Shown here: piece after piece, positions 1-8,574 of the stretch | How positions within the stretch are numbered: the stretch's first letter is position 1 | Layout: every line of letters begins with the position of its first letter | NCBI GenBank assembly: GCA_963829585.1 | Contig: CAWHJD010000008.1 | Span: 59,553-123,552 of the forward strand | From: Sva-07 sp963829585 | GTDB lineage: Bacteria > Actinomycetota > Acidimicrobiia > Acidimicrobiales > Ilumatobacteraceae | Direction: 5' to 3' | DNA: 64,000 nt | The notes under the pieces: generated by a model | The model's input: only the letters and a program-made list of their open reading frames with translations | Database searches by the model: none | What the model was told of the DNA's origin: nothing | Made by a program: the position numbers and the translations under genes

Positions 1-648
1 CATCATCTGGCCTCCGTGTTCGAGGCCCGGCGAAGCGAACCGACCGACGATCTCATCTCGGCGCTCGTCCACGCCCACGAGGACGAAGAGGGCGTCGAAC
101 CGCTCAGCGTCGCCGAGCTGCAGAACCTGATGCACCAGCTCGTCACCGGGGGTTTCGAAACGACCACCAGCGCGTTGAACCACGGCATGTGGCTGCTCAC
201 CCGCTACCCCGACGTGCAGGAGCGGATCCGGCGAGACCTGTCGCTCGTTCCGCGGTTCATCGAGGAGGTCCTGCGCTTCGAGAGCCCGGTGCAGGGTCTC
301 ACCCGTCGAGCCACACGTGATGTCGAGGTCGGGGGTGTGGTGATCCCCGAGGGAGCGATGGTGATGGTGCGCTACGCGGCCGCCAACCGTGACGCCACCG
401 TGTTCGAGCATGCCGACGAGTTCGACATCGACCGTCCCCGCACACCGCAACATCTCGCGTTCGGCGTCGGCCCTCACTTCTGCGTGGGCAGTGCCCTCGC
501 CCGCCAGGAACTGGTGAGCGGGTTCACCCAGTGGCTCGAGCGCACGTCGTCGATCGAGCTCGCTCGACCTCTCGTCGCACCGGTCCACGAACCGAGCTTC
601 ATCCTGTTCCCGATGAAGGAACTCCCGCTGCGCTTCGAACCGGCGTGA
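1..648 (+). CDS. cytochrome P450, C-terminal part (cut by window edge)
   Basis: The frame is open from base 1, so the N-terminal half lies outside the window; about 215 residues remain. Visible P450 landmarks in order are the I-helix oxygen-activation segment (GGFETTTSAL), the K-helix ExxR motif (EEVLR), and the heme-thiolate loop FGVGPHFCVGSALAR with the axial cysteine. It is a soluble bacterial class I type monooxygenase with no membrane segment in the visible part. The redox partner and substrate cannot be told. The following genes (PPOX flavoprotein, nitroreductase) run in the same direction. Confidence 0.95.
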   Translation, partial: HHLASVFEARRSEPTDDLISALVHAHEDEEGVEPLSVAELQNLMHQLVTGGFETTTSALNHGMWLLTRYPDVQERIRRDLSLVPRFIEEVLRFESPVQGLTRRATRDVEVGGVVIPEGAMVMVRYAAANRDATVFEHADEFDIDRPRTPQHLAFGVGPHFCVGSALARQELVSGFTQWLERTSSIELARPLVAPVHEPSFILFPMKELPLRFEPA

Positions 649-670
649 GGGCGCGCCGTACGGTGCCGTC

Positions 671-1192
671 ATGAGCGAACATCCCGAGAACTACGAAGAC
701 GTCACCGTGTTCGGCCTCGACGCCGACGACGAGGCCGAAATGCTCGATGCCCAGAACGAGTGCACCTTCATCTGGTCGAACAAGGAGGGGTGGCCCGTCG
801 GCGTGATCATGTCGTACGTGTTCCACGACGGGAAGTTCTGGTTGACCGCATCGAGTCAACGCGCCCGGATCAGCGCGGTACGTCGTGACCCTCGGGTCTG
901 CATCGTGGTCACCTCGACCGGCTCGAAGATGGTGCGGAACAAGACCGTCACCTACAAGGGCACCTGCATCGTCCGCGACGACCAGGAGACCAAGGACTGG
1001 TTCTATCCGGCGCTGGCCAAGGCGATCCGTGGTGACGACGTCGAGGGAGCGAAGATCTTCGAGAAGTTCCTCGACTCGCCTCGGCGCGTCATCCTCGAGG
1101 TCGAGCCGACCCAGCGCATCGGCTACGACGGCCAGAAGATGGGCAAGGCGACGGCCGAATGGATGAGAGCCCAGAAGGAAGCGAGCTCGTGA
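671..1192 (+). CDS. PPOX-class (F420- or FMN-dependent) oxidoreductase
   Basis: This is a 173-residue single-domain protein with the pyridoxamine-5'-phosphate-oxidase-like split barrel. Typical segments are the strand ending WPVGVIMSYVFHDGKFWLT, the following SQRARISAVRRDP basic stretch used for cofactor phosphate contact, and a long C-terminal helix region. Members in actinobacteria bind F420 or FMN and reduce enone-like or heme-derived substrates; which one is not decidable here. It starts 22 bases after the P450 stop and its stop overlaps the GTG start of the nitroreductase, so the three genes probably form one transcript. Confidence 0.8.
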   Translation: MSEHPENYEDVTVFGLDADDEAEMLDAQNECTFIWSNKEGWPVGVIMSYVFHDGKFWLTASSQRARISAVRRDPRVCIVVTSTGSKMVRNKTVTYKGTCIVRDDQETKDWFYPALAKAIRGDDVEGAKIFEKFLDSPRRVILEVEPTQRIGYDGQKMGKATAEWMRAQKEASS

Positions 1193-1827
1193 CGGAGAAG
1201 CTCGGACTCAGCGCCGACGAGGTGCTCACGACCACCCGGTCCGTCCGAAAGCGTCTCGACCTCACCCGCCCGGTGCCTCGTGAGGTGCTGGTCGAGTGCA
1301 TCGACATCGCCCACCAGTCGCCGACCGGGTCGAACTCGCAGCGCTGGCGGTGGATGATCATCGAGGACCCCGCGAAGAAGCAGGTGATCGCCGACATCTA
1401 CCGCGCCAACTTCGCCGCCGCGTACCAAGGAGCGCCGGAGCCCCCGCCCGGCTCGCAGGCCGATCGCGTGAACCAGTCGGCCCGGCACCTCGCCGAACAC
1501 CTCCACGAGGTACCGGTGATGGTGATCCCGTTGCTCGCCGATCGTATGGACGAGGGCACGCCGTCATGGCGACAGGCGTCGCGGTGGGGCGGCATCCTGC
1601 CCGCGGTGTGGAGCTTCATGCTCGCGTTGCGCGAACGGGGCCTCGGCTCGGCGTGGACGTCGCTGAGCCTGCAGAACGAACGTGAGATCTCGGAGTTGCT
1701 CGGGATCCCCTACGACGACTACACCCAGGCCGGTCTGTTCCCCGTGGCGTACACCATCGGCACCGACTTCAAGCCGGCCAAGCGGCCACCCGCCGAGGAG
1801 TTCATCCGCTGGAACGAGTGGTCGTAG
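1189..1827 (+). CDS. nitroreductase family protein
   Basis: A 212-residue FMN-dependent nitroreductase-fold protein. The N-terminus carries the family RSVRKR motif that contacts FMN phosphate, followed by HQSPTGSN, and the C-terminal half has GSAWTSLSL and a GIPYDDYTQAGLFPVAY segment. I chose the GTG at 1189 over an upstream ATG at 1159 because GTG overlaps the preceding stop (GTGA) and has an AAGGAAG ribosome site 8 bases upstream, while 1159 would overlap the previous gene by 34 bases. A close paralogue lies at 61561-62232 and shares an identical TTTRSVRKRLDLTRPV block. The substrate is unknown; NAD(P)H-linked reduction of an electrophilic double bond or nitro group is the family role. Confidence 0.85.
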   Translation: MTEKLGLSADEVLTTTRSVRKRLDLTRPVPREVLVECIDIAHQSPTGSNSQRWRWMIIEDPAKKQVIADIYRANFAAAYQGAPEPPPGSQADRVNQSARHLAEHLHEVPVMVIPLLADRMDEGTPSWRQASRWGGILPAVWSFMLALRERGLGSAWTSLSLQNEREISELLGIPYDDYTQAGLFPVAYTIGTDFKPAKRPPAEEFIRWNEWS

Positions 1828-1830
1828 CCG

Positions 1831-3079
1831 TCAACGTGCCACGTCGCGGAAGGCGACGTCACGATCGGTGTTCGGCTCCCGCGGGAGCCCGAGGATGTTC
1901 TCGCCGATGATGTTGTGTTGGATCTCGTCGGTCCCGCCTGCGATGGACTGAGCAGGAGTGGAGACGAGCACCTCGGCGATCACGGCGTCGAGTTCGTCGC
2001 CACCAGCGGTGAGCATCGCCGACGTGCCGGCGATGAGGCTGTGCACCCGAGCGGAGCGTCGGGCGACCCCGCTCGCGGCGAGCTTGCCGAGCGAACCCTC
2101 CGGGCCGGGAGCCCGACCCAGCGCGCGGGCGGCGCGGGCTCGCTCAGCGGTCCACTCGTTGGCGCGCTGGAACGACACCAGCTCGGCGATCGCCTGGCGG
2201 ACCAGCGGATCCTCGGTGCGTCCGAAGTGCCGTGCCCGCTCGGCGACGAGGTCGGCTCGTCCGGCTCGCTGCGGGTACCACGCGTACGTGGCGAAGTGAT
2301 CGGCAGCCTCGGCCGCGGCCTCGTCGACCGTGCGACCCGCTCGCGCCCTCCGCGAACGACGGCCGCCGCATGGTGGCGAAGGTTCGCTCGTACATCAGGG
2401 TCGTCCTGGCGACGCGCCAGCCGTCGCCGAGGTCCCCGACCAGATTGGCGGCCGGGATACGAGCATCGGTCAGGAACACCTCGTTGAACGACGAGTGGCG
2501 GTTCATCTGCAGGATCGGACGGACCTCGACGCCGGGCTGCTGCATCGGCAGGACGAAGTAGCTGATGCCCTGGTGCTTGGGAACGTCCCAGTCGGTGCGG
2601 GCGAGCAACATGCCGTAGTCGGCGTGGTGGGCGCTCGTGTTCCACACCTTCTGTCCGTTGACGACGAAGTCGTCGCCGTCGCGGACTGCGGTCGTGCTCA
2701 GCCCGGCGAGGTCGGACCCGGCGCCGGGTTCGCTGAACAACTGGGTCCACGTCACCTCGCCCGTGATCGTCGGATGCAGGATGCGTGAGCGCAACTCGTC
2801 GGATCCGTGGGTGACGATCGTGGGCGCGGCGAGGGACATGCCTGCGCCGAGCGGTGTCCCGACGGCGCCGACGCGGCGGATCTCGTCGGCGACGAGCTGG
2901 TCGGCCCACGCCGGAAGCCCACGGCCGTGCCACTCGATGGGCCACGACGGCACCGCCCAGCCGGCGTCGGCGAGCAGGCGCCGCCACTCCACGAGGCGGC
3001 GTTCGGGGTCCCAGTTGGCGCGCAGCCAGGCCTGCACCTCGGTTCGTAGATCCTCCTCGTTCGGCTGTCCATCCGTCAC
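1831..3079 (-). CDS. acyl-CoA dehydrogenase (single +1 frameshift)
   Basis: An FAD-dependent acyl-CoA dehydrogenase of about 415 residues. The N-terminal helical domain, the flavin-binding region (TQLFSEPGAGSDLAGL, then VWNTSAHHADYGMLLARTD) and the C-terminal helical domain ending in the QSIAGGTDEIQHNIIGE signature are all present. The reading frame breaks once near 2335-2343: ending at FAEGASG, the continuation RTVDEAAAEAADHF is one base on. Removing one base (a T in GGGTCGC on the coding strand) restores the gene. The GTG start at 3079 gives MTDGQPNEE. It converges with the nitroreductase. An ACAD of this kind alpha,beta-desaturates an acyl-CoA; its chain specificity is not visible. Confidence 0.88.
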
Positions 3080-3100
3080 GACCCCGACCGTACCCAGCCT

Positions 3101-3127
3101 GTCCTTCGGGGTCGGGTCCGGAAGGAC
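3101..3127. repeat. 27-bp hairpin repeat, copy 1
   Basis: A 7-bp inverted repeat (GTCCTTC / GAAGGAC) encloses a 13-base spacer GGGGTCGGGTCCG. The same element occurs twice more at 18894-18920 and 18928-18954 with an identical spacer but arms GTCTTTC / GAAAGAC. The paired C-for-T and G-for-A changes keep the stem. It sits between two divergent starts (3079 and 3149), so it is not acting as a simple terminator here. Confidence 0.7.
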
Positions 3128-3148
3128 TGGCTGAGTACGGTCGCGGGC

Positions 3149-3877
3149 ATGCTGGAAGCCGATGTCGAGGTCGCCACCGACGACGGGATGATGGGGACGT
3201 TCATCGTCCATCCCGACGGCGAGGGCCCGCATCCGGTCGTGCTGTTCCTGATGGACGCCCCGGGCAAGCGGCCGTTGTTGCACGACATGGCCCGTCGCAT
3301 CGCGTCGAACGGGTACTACGTCATGCTGCCCAACCTCTACTACCGCACGACCCCGGAGTTCCAGCTCGACTTCGCCAGCAAGGAGTCGTTCCGGCAGATG
3401 GTCGACCTCATGGGCAACCTCGGCAACCGCAAGGTCGGCCGCGACGCCGGGGCGCTGCTCGCCCATGCCGCGAACGATGCCGCCGCGGACGCGACGAGCG
3501 TCGGCTGCGTCGGGTACTGCATGAGCGGGCCGTTCTCGATCTGGGTGGCGGCCGAGTACCCCGAGCAGGTGAAGGCCGCGGCGTCGTTCTACGGCGTTCG
3601 CCTCCACGTGGATGCCTCCGACTCGCCGCATCTCCGCCTGGGTGAGATCGCCGGAGAGTTGTACGTCGGCTGTGCCGAGCACGACGACTACGTCCCGCTG
3701 GAGATGGTCGATCACTTCGAGGCGGCGATGCAGGCAGCGAACGTGCGCGGACGTCTGGAGCGCTACTGGGGAACCCACCACGGCTTCGCGTTCGACGACC
3801 GACCGGCCTACGACGCGGCGGCCGACGCCCGACACTGGGCGGCCATGCTCGACCTCTTCGACAGGAACCTGCACTGA
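3149..3877 (+). CDS. dienelactone hydrolase family protein
   Basis: A 242-residue alpha/beta hydrolase of the dienelactone hydrolase type. The catalytic triad is visible: the nucleophile cysteine in GYCMSG, the aspartate in the CAEHDDYV segment, and the histidine in THHGFAF. Cysteine rather than serine as nucleophile is the hallmark of the family. It hydrolyses lactone or ester intermediates in the cytoplasm; the exact substrate is unknown. Its stop overlaps the ATG of the crotonase (TGATG), and the crotonase overlaps the LLM gene, so these three form a tightly coupled operon. Confidence 0.88.
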   Translation: MLEADVEVATDDGMMGTFIVHPDGEGPHPVVLFLMDAPGKRPLLHDMARRIASNGYYVMLPNLYYRTTPEFQLDFASKESFRQMVDLMGNLGNRKVGRDAGALLAHAANDAAADATSVGCVGYCMSGPFSIWVAAEYPEQVKAAASFYGVRLHVDASDSPHLRLGEIAGELYVGCAEHDDYVPLEMVDHFEAAMQAANVRGRLERYWGTHHGFAFDDRPAYDAAADARHWAAMLDLFDRNLH

Positions 3878-4641
3878 TGGTGGACCCGGCCGTCGCGGTG
3901 TCGCTGTCCGACGACCACGTCGCGACCGTCACCCTGTGCCGACCTCCGAACAACTTCTTCTCGCTGGCGATGGTCTCCGAGCTCGCCGATGCCTTCGAGG
4001 CGCTCGACGAGGATCCGTCGTGTCGGGCCATCGTGCTGGCGGCCGAGGGCAAGCACTTCTGCGCCGGCGCCGACTTCGCGTCGGCCGACCCCGCGGACTC
4101 GACCGGTGACCTGTACCGCGCCGCCGTGAGGTTGTTCCGCACCCGCAAGCCGATCATCGCCGCCGTCCAGGGAGCGGCGATCGGCGGCGGGCTCGGTGTG
4201 GCGATGGCCGCTGACTTCCGCGTCGCTGCACCCGAGGCGAGGTTCAGCGCCAACTTCGCCCGCCTCGGGTTCCATCACGGCTTCGGCCTGAGCGTCACGC
4301 TGCCCGCCGCCGTCGGGGGCCAGCACGCGGCCGAGCTGCTCTACACCGGTCGCCGCATCACCGGCGACGACGCGGCGGCGATCGGCCTGGTCGACCGGGT
4401 CGTGCCACTCGACGAGCTGCGTACGGTTGCCCACGGCTTCGCGGCGGAGATCGCCGGCTCAGCGCCGCTCGCCGTGCAGTCGATCCGGGCGACACTCCGC
4501 GGTGACCTCGCCGACCGCGTCGCCGCGGCCACCGATCACGAACTGGCCGAGCAGGAACGGCTGCGACGAACGGCCGACTTCAAGGAGGGAACCCGAGCAA
4601 TGTCGGAACGCCGTCCGCCGCACTTCACCGGAGTCGAATGA
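3877..4641 (+). CDS. crotonase superfamily protein lacking both hydratase glutamates
   Basis: A 254-residue enoyl-CoA hydratase/isomerase-fold protein. The CoA/oxyanion segments are intact (HFCAGADF and AAIGGGLGVAMAADFRVA). However, the positions that hold the two catalytic glutamates in classical enoyl-CoA hydratase appear to be Gly (GGGLG where GGGCE is usual) and Phe (SANFARLG where QPE is usual). By this manual alignment it is unlikely to be a simple hydratase and may be an isomerase, a hydrolase or another crotonase reaction. It is translationally coupled to the hydrolase upstream and overlaps the LLM gene downstream by 4 bases. Confidence 0.87.
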   Translation: MVDPAVAVSLSDDHVATVTLCRPPNNFFSLAMVSELADAFEALDEDPSCRAIVLAAEGKHFCAGADFASADPADSTGDLYRAAVRLFRTRKPIIAAVQGAAIGGGLGVAMAADFRVAAPEARFSANFARLGFHHGFGLSVTLPAAVGGQHAAELLYTGRRITGDDAAAIGLVDRVVPLDELRTVAHGFAAEIAGSAPLAVQSIRATLRGDLADRVAAATDHELAEQERLRRTADFKEGTRAMSERRPPHFTGVE

Positions 4642-5522
4642 TGTCGTCGATCGGCGGTGTGATCGTTCCGGCCGACACGATGAGTCCCGGCGACCTCGTC
4701 GACTACGTGCGCCGTCTCGAGGCGCTCGGCTACGACTCCGTGTGGATCCCCGACATGTTCGGCCGCGAGATCTACGTGACGTGCGGGTACCTCCTCGACA
4801 ACACCTCCACCATCAAGGTGGCCTCCGGCATCGCCCACGTCTACGGCCGCGACGCAATCGCCTCCGCCCAGGCGGCGCGCACCCTCTCGGAACTCTCGGG
4901 TGGTCGGTTCATCCACGGCGTCGGCATCTCGCACCCGCCTGCGGCCGAGCTGCGCGGACTCACCTGGGAACCACCGATCGCCAAGATGCGCTCCTACCTC
5001 ACCGAGATGAGGGCGGCGATGTCCGGCGGCCTGCTGCACACGCCGGCGGATCCTCCACCAGTTCCCGTGTACGTCGCCGCGCACGGCCCGCAGATGATGC
5101 GCGTCGCTGCCGATCTCGCCGACGGCGCCAACACCTACATGCAACTGCCCGCCCACACACACGAGTCACGTGTCACGCTCGGGCCCGACAAGGCGCTCAG
5201 CGTCGTCCTGCCGTGCGTCATGACGACCGACGCCGTCGCCGCCCGCGAGGCCGGCCGTCGAGCGCTGTCGATCTACCTGCCGCTTCCCGCGTACCAGCGC
5301 CAGTGGGCGGCGCAGGGTTTCGACGAGACGGACTGGGCCGGCCGGGGGAGCGACCGTTTGATCGATGCCTTCATCGCATGGGGTGACCGCGATGCGATCC
5401 TCGAACGCGTCGAGCAGCACATCGACGCCGGGGCGACGCAGGTGCAACTCGGGGTGAACAACCCCGACGGCCCGAGGTCGGGCCCGCCCTGGGATCTCCT
5501 CGAAGCGCTCGCTCCGGACTGA
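4638..5522 (+). CDS. LLM-class flavin/F420-dependent oxidoreductase
   Basis: A 294-residue bacterial-luciferase-like TIM barrel. Family signs are an N-terminal strand-helix (LEALGYDSVWIPDMFG), the SGIAHVYGRD strand, the SGGRFIHGVGIS segment, and a C-terminal VQLGVN strand. In actinobacteria this subfamily usually uses coenzyme F420. It begins inside the end of the crotonase gene (ATGATG overlap), so it belongs to the same three-gene operon and probably acts on the same CoA-linked or lactone pathway. The substrate is not predictable. Confidence 0.85.
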   Translation: MMSSIGGVIVPADTMSPGDLVDYVRRLEALGYDSVWIPDMFGREIYVTCGYLLDNTSTIKVASGIAHVYGRDAIASAQAARTLSELSGGRFIHGVGISHPPAAELRGLTWEPPIAKMRSYLTEMRAAMSGGLLHTPADPPPVPVYVAAHGPQMMRVAADLADGANTYMQLPAHTHESRVTLGPDKALSVVLPCVMTTDAVAAREAGRRALSIYLPLPAYQRQWAAQGFDETDWAGRGSDRLIDAFIAWGDRDAILERVEQHIDAGATQVQLGVNNPDGPRSGPPWDLLEALAPD

Positions 5523-5546
5523 GAGTCGAGGGATCTCCTCGGTCCG

Positions 5547-6374
5547 TCACGTGGTTGTTCGTATCGGCTCGAAGCGGGTCGGGAGACCCTCGGCCAGCAC
5601 CTGGTACAAGGCCGTGGGCTCGCGAATGCCGCGGAGCCGATGGGTGCCGAGGCCGCGGAGCCGGACGCCGGGCGGCATCATGTCGGTCAGTGCCGTGCGC
5701 ATGTCGCCCGACACCACGATCTGCCCGCCGTGGGCGAGGGAACAGATCCGCGCGGTCGCGTGAACAGCCATGCCGATGTAGTTGCCGGCCGACACGGTCG
5801 GGTAGCCCGCATGGATCCCCGCGCGGATCCGTACCGCGATGCCATCGGGCCAGCGATGCTCGGCCAGTGACCGCTGGGCAGAGATCGCTGCGTCGAGCCC
5901 GTCGGCAGGGCAGTCGAACGCCGCGAAGAACTCGTCGGCGCGGGTCTCGACGACACAACCACCGACCCGTTCGGTGGAACTGCGCTGGACCGAGCGGACC
6001 ACGTCGAGCAGCTGTTCGTAACCATCCCCGAGACGTTCCAGATGACCGGTCGACTGTTCGATGTCGGTCATCAGCATGGTGACGAACCCGGTGGGCAGAT
6101 CCGGTGGTGCCTGACCCAGTTCCCGTTCCGACCGAATCTGTTTGCTGATGAATCCGATCGGCACGATCCGGAACCGTTTGGCGGCACGGAGCAGTCGCAG
6201 CCGGGCGAGTTCACGGGCAGCATCGCTCTCGAAGTCGACCTGATCGAACCGTGCCAGGGCATTGCGGACGTGAGCCGCGTCCATGATCGGAAGCCTCCGG
6301 TGCCCCTGCGCGTCGACGTATGCGAATGCTCGGTCGGGCAACGCGGCCCGATCGGCTGTGCTCAGCCGTGCCAC
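5547..6374 (-). CDS. adenylate/guanylate cyclase with N-terminal DUF6582-like segment
   Basis: A 275-residue soluble protein. Residues 1-80 form a short alpha-helical region (DRAFAYVDAQGHRRLPI and HVRNALARF) like the domain found at the front of other actinobacterial cyclases. From about residue 96 a class III nucleotide cyclase catalytic domain begins: the first metal aspartate is in MLMTDIEQSTG (about D104) and a second acidic position is in RADEFFAAF. The purine-specifying lysine and the transition-state residues were not assigned by eye, so ATP versus GTP is open. It converges with the LLM gene. No membrane segment. Confidence 0.83.
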   Translation of the reverse strand: MARLSTADRAALPDRAFAYVDAQGHRRLPIMDAAHVRNALARFDQVDFESDAARELARLRLLRAAKRFRIVPIGFISKQIRSERELGQAPPDLPTGFVTMLMTDIEQSTGHLERLGDGYEQLLDVVRSVQRSSTERVGGCVVETRADEFFAAFDCPADGLDAAISAQRSLAEHRWPDGIAVRIRAGIHAGYPTVSAGNYIGMAVHATARICSLAHGGQIVVSGDMRTALTDMMPPGVRLRGLGTHRLRGIREPTALYQVLAEGLPTRFEPIRTTT

Positions 6375-6452
6375 GACGCGATGTTAGTGCTGTGCGGCCA
6401 GGAGGATGACCGCCCTGGGGGTCGTGCCGTCAGTCGGCCGTCAGGCTGGCCC

Positions 6453-6839
6453 TCAGTGGGCCGGCGGTGCGCCACCGGTGTGCGCGTAGGTCTTGTTGGT
6501 GATCCACCACCGACCGTCGATGCGCGCCACGGTGAAGTAGTCGACGAAATCGCAGCCGAGGTAGTCGTGTTCCACCAGGACGGCCACGCCGGCATCGCCG
6601 GCCACGTCGACCATGCGCACGTCGGCGGTGTAGTCGGGCCCCGCCATGCTCGGGCTGCTCTCCACCATGCCGATGAAGTCGCCGATGGGGACATAGGTCT
6701 CCATGTCGCCGATGTGTCCGAACATGCGGGCGTCGGGATGGAAGGCATCCTTGAGCTTGCCGGCGTCGCCGCTCGCCCCCTCGATGTAGAGGTCGATCAC
6801 GGCTCGCACGTCGGCGATGTCCTGGAGCTGATCCTTCAT
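6453..6839 (-). CDS. NTF2-like/SnoaL-type protein
   Basis: A 128-residue single-domain protein with the cone-shaped alpha+beta barrel pattern: an N-terminal helix with VIDLYIEGASGDAGKLKDAF, then HPDARMFG, and C-terminal strands with DYFTVARIDGRWWITNKTY. Family members are small isomerases, dehydratases or ligand binders. The ATG at 6839 was chosen because the long upstream extension of the frame is not protein-like. It lies downstream of a small Rieske-linked protein in the same direction. Confidence 0.75.
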   Translation of the reverse strand: MKDQLQDIADVRAVIDLYIEGASGDAGKLKDAFHPDARMFGHIGDMETYVPIGDFIGMVESSPSMAGPDYTADVRMVDVAGDAGVAVLVEHDYLGCDFVDYFTVARIDGRWWITNKTYAHTGGAPPAH

Positions 6840-6913
6840 GGTGGTCTCCGTTTCAGAAGTGGGTCCGGAAACGAAGCCTGACACAGATGTCGGGGAGGTC
6901 GTGACGCCCCGAG

Positions 6914-7129
6914 TCAGCCGTTGGCGCTCTGGGGTGTGACGCGATGGTTGGCGATGATCGGGCCGCCGACCCATCCGCACAGCTGAGGGTCGCACTCGCG
7001 CAGTTCGCCCGAGATCCAGTGCCCGTCCGTTCCGAAGATGCCGCTCTTGCCGTCGAGCGTCACCCGGATGTTGCCCTCGCCGTCCTGCTCGTGCAGTGCG
7101 CCGGTGAACGGGTGCACGATGCCCCTCAT
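6914..7129 (-). CDS. 71-residue conserved-looking protein coupled to Rieske oxygenase
   Basis: A short protein whose ATG overlaps the stop of the Rieske oxygenase gene (ATGA), so it is translated with it. It has a compact, well-patterned composition (MRGIVHPFTGALHEQDGEG, then SGIFGTDGHWISGELRECDP and a QLCGWVGGP segment). I do not recognise a named family. The tight coupling suggests a small partner or accessory of the oxygenase; that is inference only. Confidence 0.65.
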   Translation of the reverse strand: MRGIVHPFTGALHEQDGEGNIRVTLDGKSGIFGTDGHWISGELRECDPQLCGWVGGPIIANHRVTPQSANG

Positions 7130-8547
7130 GACCGCGTCCCCACGCTCACCGGGGTGCCGGGAGTACTGTCGACCATCTCGCCCAACAGGGTGTGGAGCCA
7201 GCGGATCTTCGACTCCTGATAGTTCGAGAAGGTGGCGCCGGGCTTGCGGGTGGTCTCGAGTCCCTTCTGGACCTTGGCCATGTTGAACACGTCCTGTTCG
7301 AACACCTTGGCCAACATCCCGAGTTCGGTTGCATCGGTCCACGGGTCGTCGACTCCGAGTTTGCGCTCCGCCGCCGGCGGTGGTCGCTCGCCCTTGAACG
7401 GCGAGAGGAAGAACACCTCCATGATCGACGAACGGTGATCGTCGCCGTTCGGCCGGAACCGATACGTGATCCGATTGAACGCACCCCACGGATGCATGTT
7501 CGGGAACACGGTGTAGTCGATCGAGTCCATCATCTCGGCGTCGCTCATCTGGTCGACCATGTCGCCGGCGACGGCGCGCCAGCGATCCCGTGACATCTCG
7601 GCGAGCACGGCACGCGCCGTCTGGCCCTCCTCGAGTGTGAGGGGTGCGTCCTGGTCGACGCGTACGTCGAGCATCCCGCGCAGCATGTCCTGTTCGGTGA
7701 CGTCTGCGTCGAGCAGTGGGCTCGGAGTTCCACCCGGCGTGATCACGCGGGCACAGCGGTCCCACACGTCGACCTGGCTGTTCACGTCGCCGAGGTAGGT
7801 GAGGATCTGCGGGTGGGTGGCGTTGACGTGGTAGGCCTCGCAGAACGCCTCCTGGGCGATCTTCCAGTTCGCCTTGATGATCCGCGAGACGTGGGCCTCC
7901 ACGTAGCGGTTGCCGAGATCCCACACCTCGAACTGCTCGACGATCTCACCGAGATGCTCCTCGAGCGACGCCGCGTTCGGATCGGGGTTGATGAACACGA
8001 AGCCGGCCCAGGTGCCGACCGCGCACTCGGGCAGTGTGAAGTCGTCGGGCCGCTGGTCGACGTGCGGGAAGTCCCACGCGGCGGGAACGTCGGCGAGATT
8101 GCCGGCGAGGTCCCACGCGAAACCGTGGAAGGCACAGCGGATCTCCGAGCAGTGACCGTCGTACTCCTTCAGCTGGCGACCGCGATGCAGACAGGCGTTG
8201 GGAAACGCCTTGATCGATCCGTCGCTCTGGCGTACGACCAGGAACGAGAGCTCGGCGATCTCGTAGACGATGTAGTCACCCGGCTCGGGGATGTGCTCCT
8301 CCCGGCAGGCGAACTGCCACACACGCGACCACATCTGGTCGACCTCACGACGATGCCACTCTCTCGACGTGTACCGCTCGATCGGGATGTCCTCACTGCC
8401 GAAGTATCGGGGCGATTCGAGGCGCAGTACGTCGGGCACGGGGTGCGTGTCGGCGTCGAGCAGATCCTGGAAGGTGAGCCCGGGTGAGCGAGCTCCCGCA
8501 GCGGTTTCGGACGAGTCGGTCGCGGTCATCTCGCCATTATTGACCAC
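7126..8547 (-). CDS. aromatic-ring-hydroxylating Rieske oxygenase, alpha subunit
   Basis: A 473-residue oxygenase. The N-terminal Rieske domain binds a [2Fe-2S] cluster by CLHRGRQL and, 18 residues on, CAFHGF (CxH...CxxH). The C-terminal catalytic domain holds the mononuclear iron ligands in EAFCEAYHVNATH. The enzyme takes electrons from a reductase (not found nearby) and inserts oxygen into an aromatic or other substrate. The GTG at 8547 has an AGGAA ribosome site 8 bases upstream; an ATG at 8529 is the alternative. It is followed by the coupled small protein at 6914. Confidence 0.92.
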   Translation of the reverse strand: MVNNGEMTATDSSETAAGARSPGLTFQDLLDADTHPVPDVLRLESPRYFGSEDIPIERYTSREWHRREVDQMWSRVWQFACREEHIPEPGDYIVYEIAELSFLVVRQSDGSIKAFPNACLHRGRQLKEYDGHCSEIRCAFHGFAWDLAGNLADVPAAWDFPHVDQRPDDFTLPECAVGTWAGFVFINPDPNAASLEEHLGEIVEQFEVWDLGNRYVEAHVSRIIKANWKIAQEAFCEAYHVNATHPQILTYLGDVNSQVDVWDRCARVITPGGTPSPLLDADVTEQDMLRGMLDVRVDQDAPLTLEEGQTARAVLAEMSRDRWRAVAGDMVDQMSDAEMMDSIDYTVFPNMHPWGAFNRITYRFRPNGDDHRSSIMEVFFLSPFKGERPPPAAERKLGVDDPWTDATELGMLAKVFEQDVFNMAKVQKGLETTRKPGATFSNYQESKIRWLHTLLGEMVDSTPGTPVSVGTRS

Positions 8548-8574
8548 TTGGTGAGTTCCTGTGGTACTGGAGGT

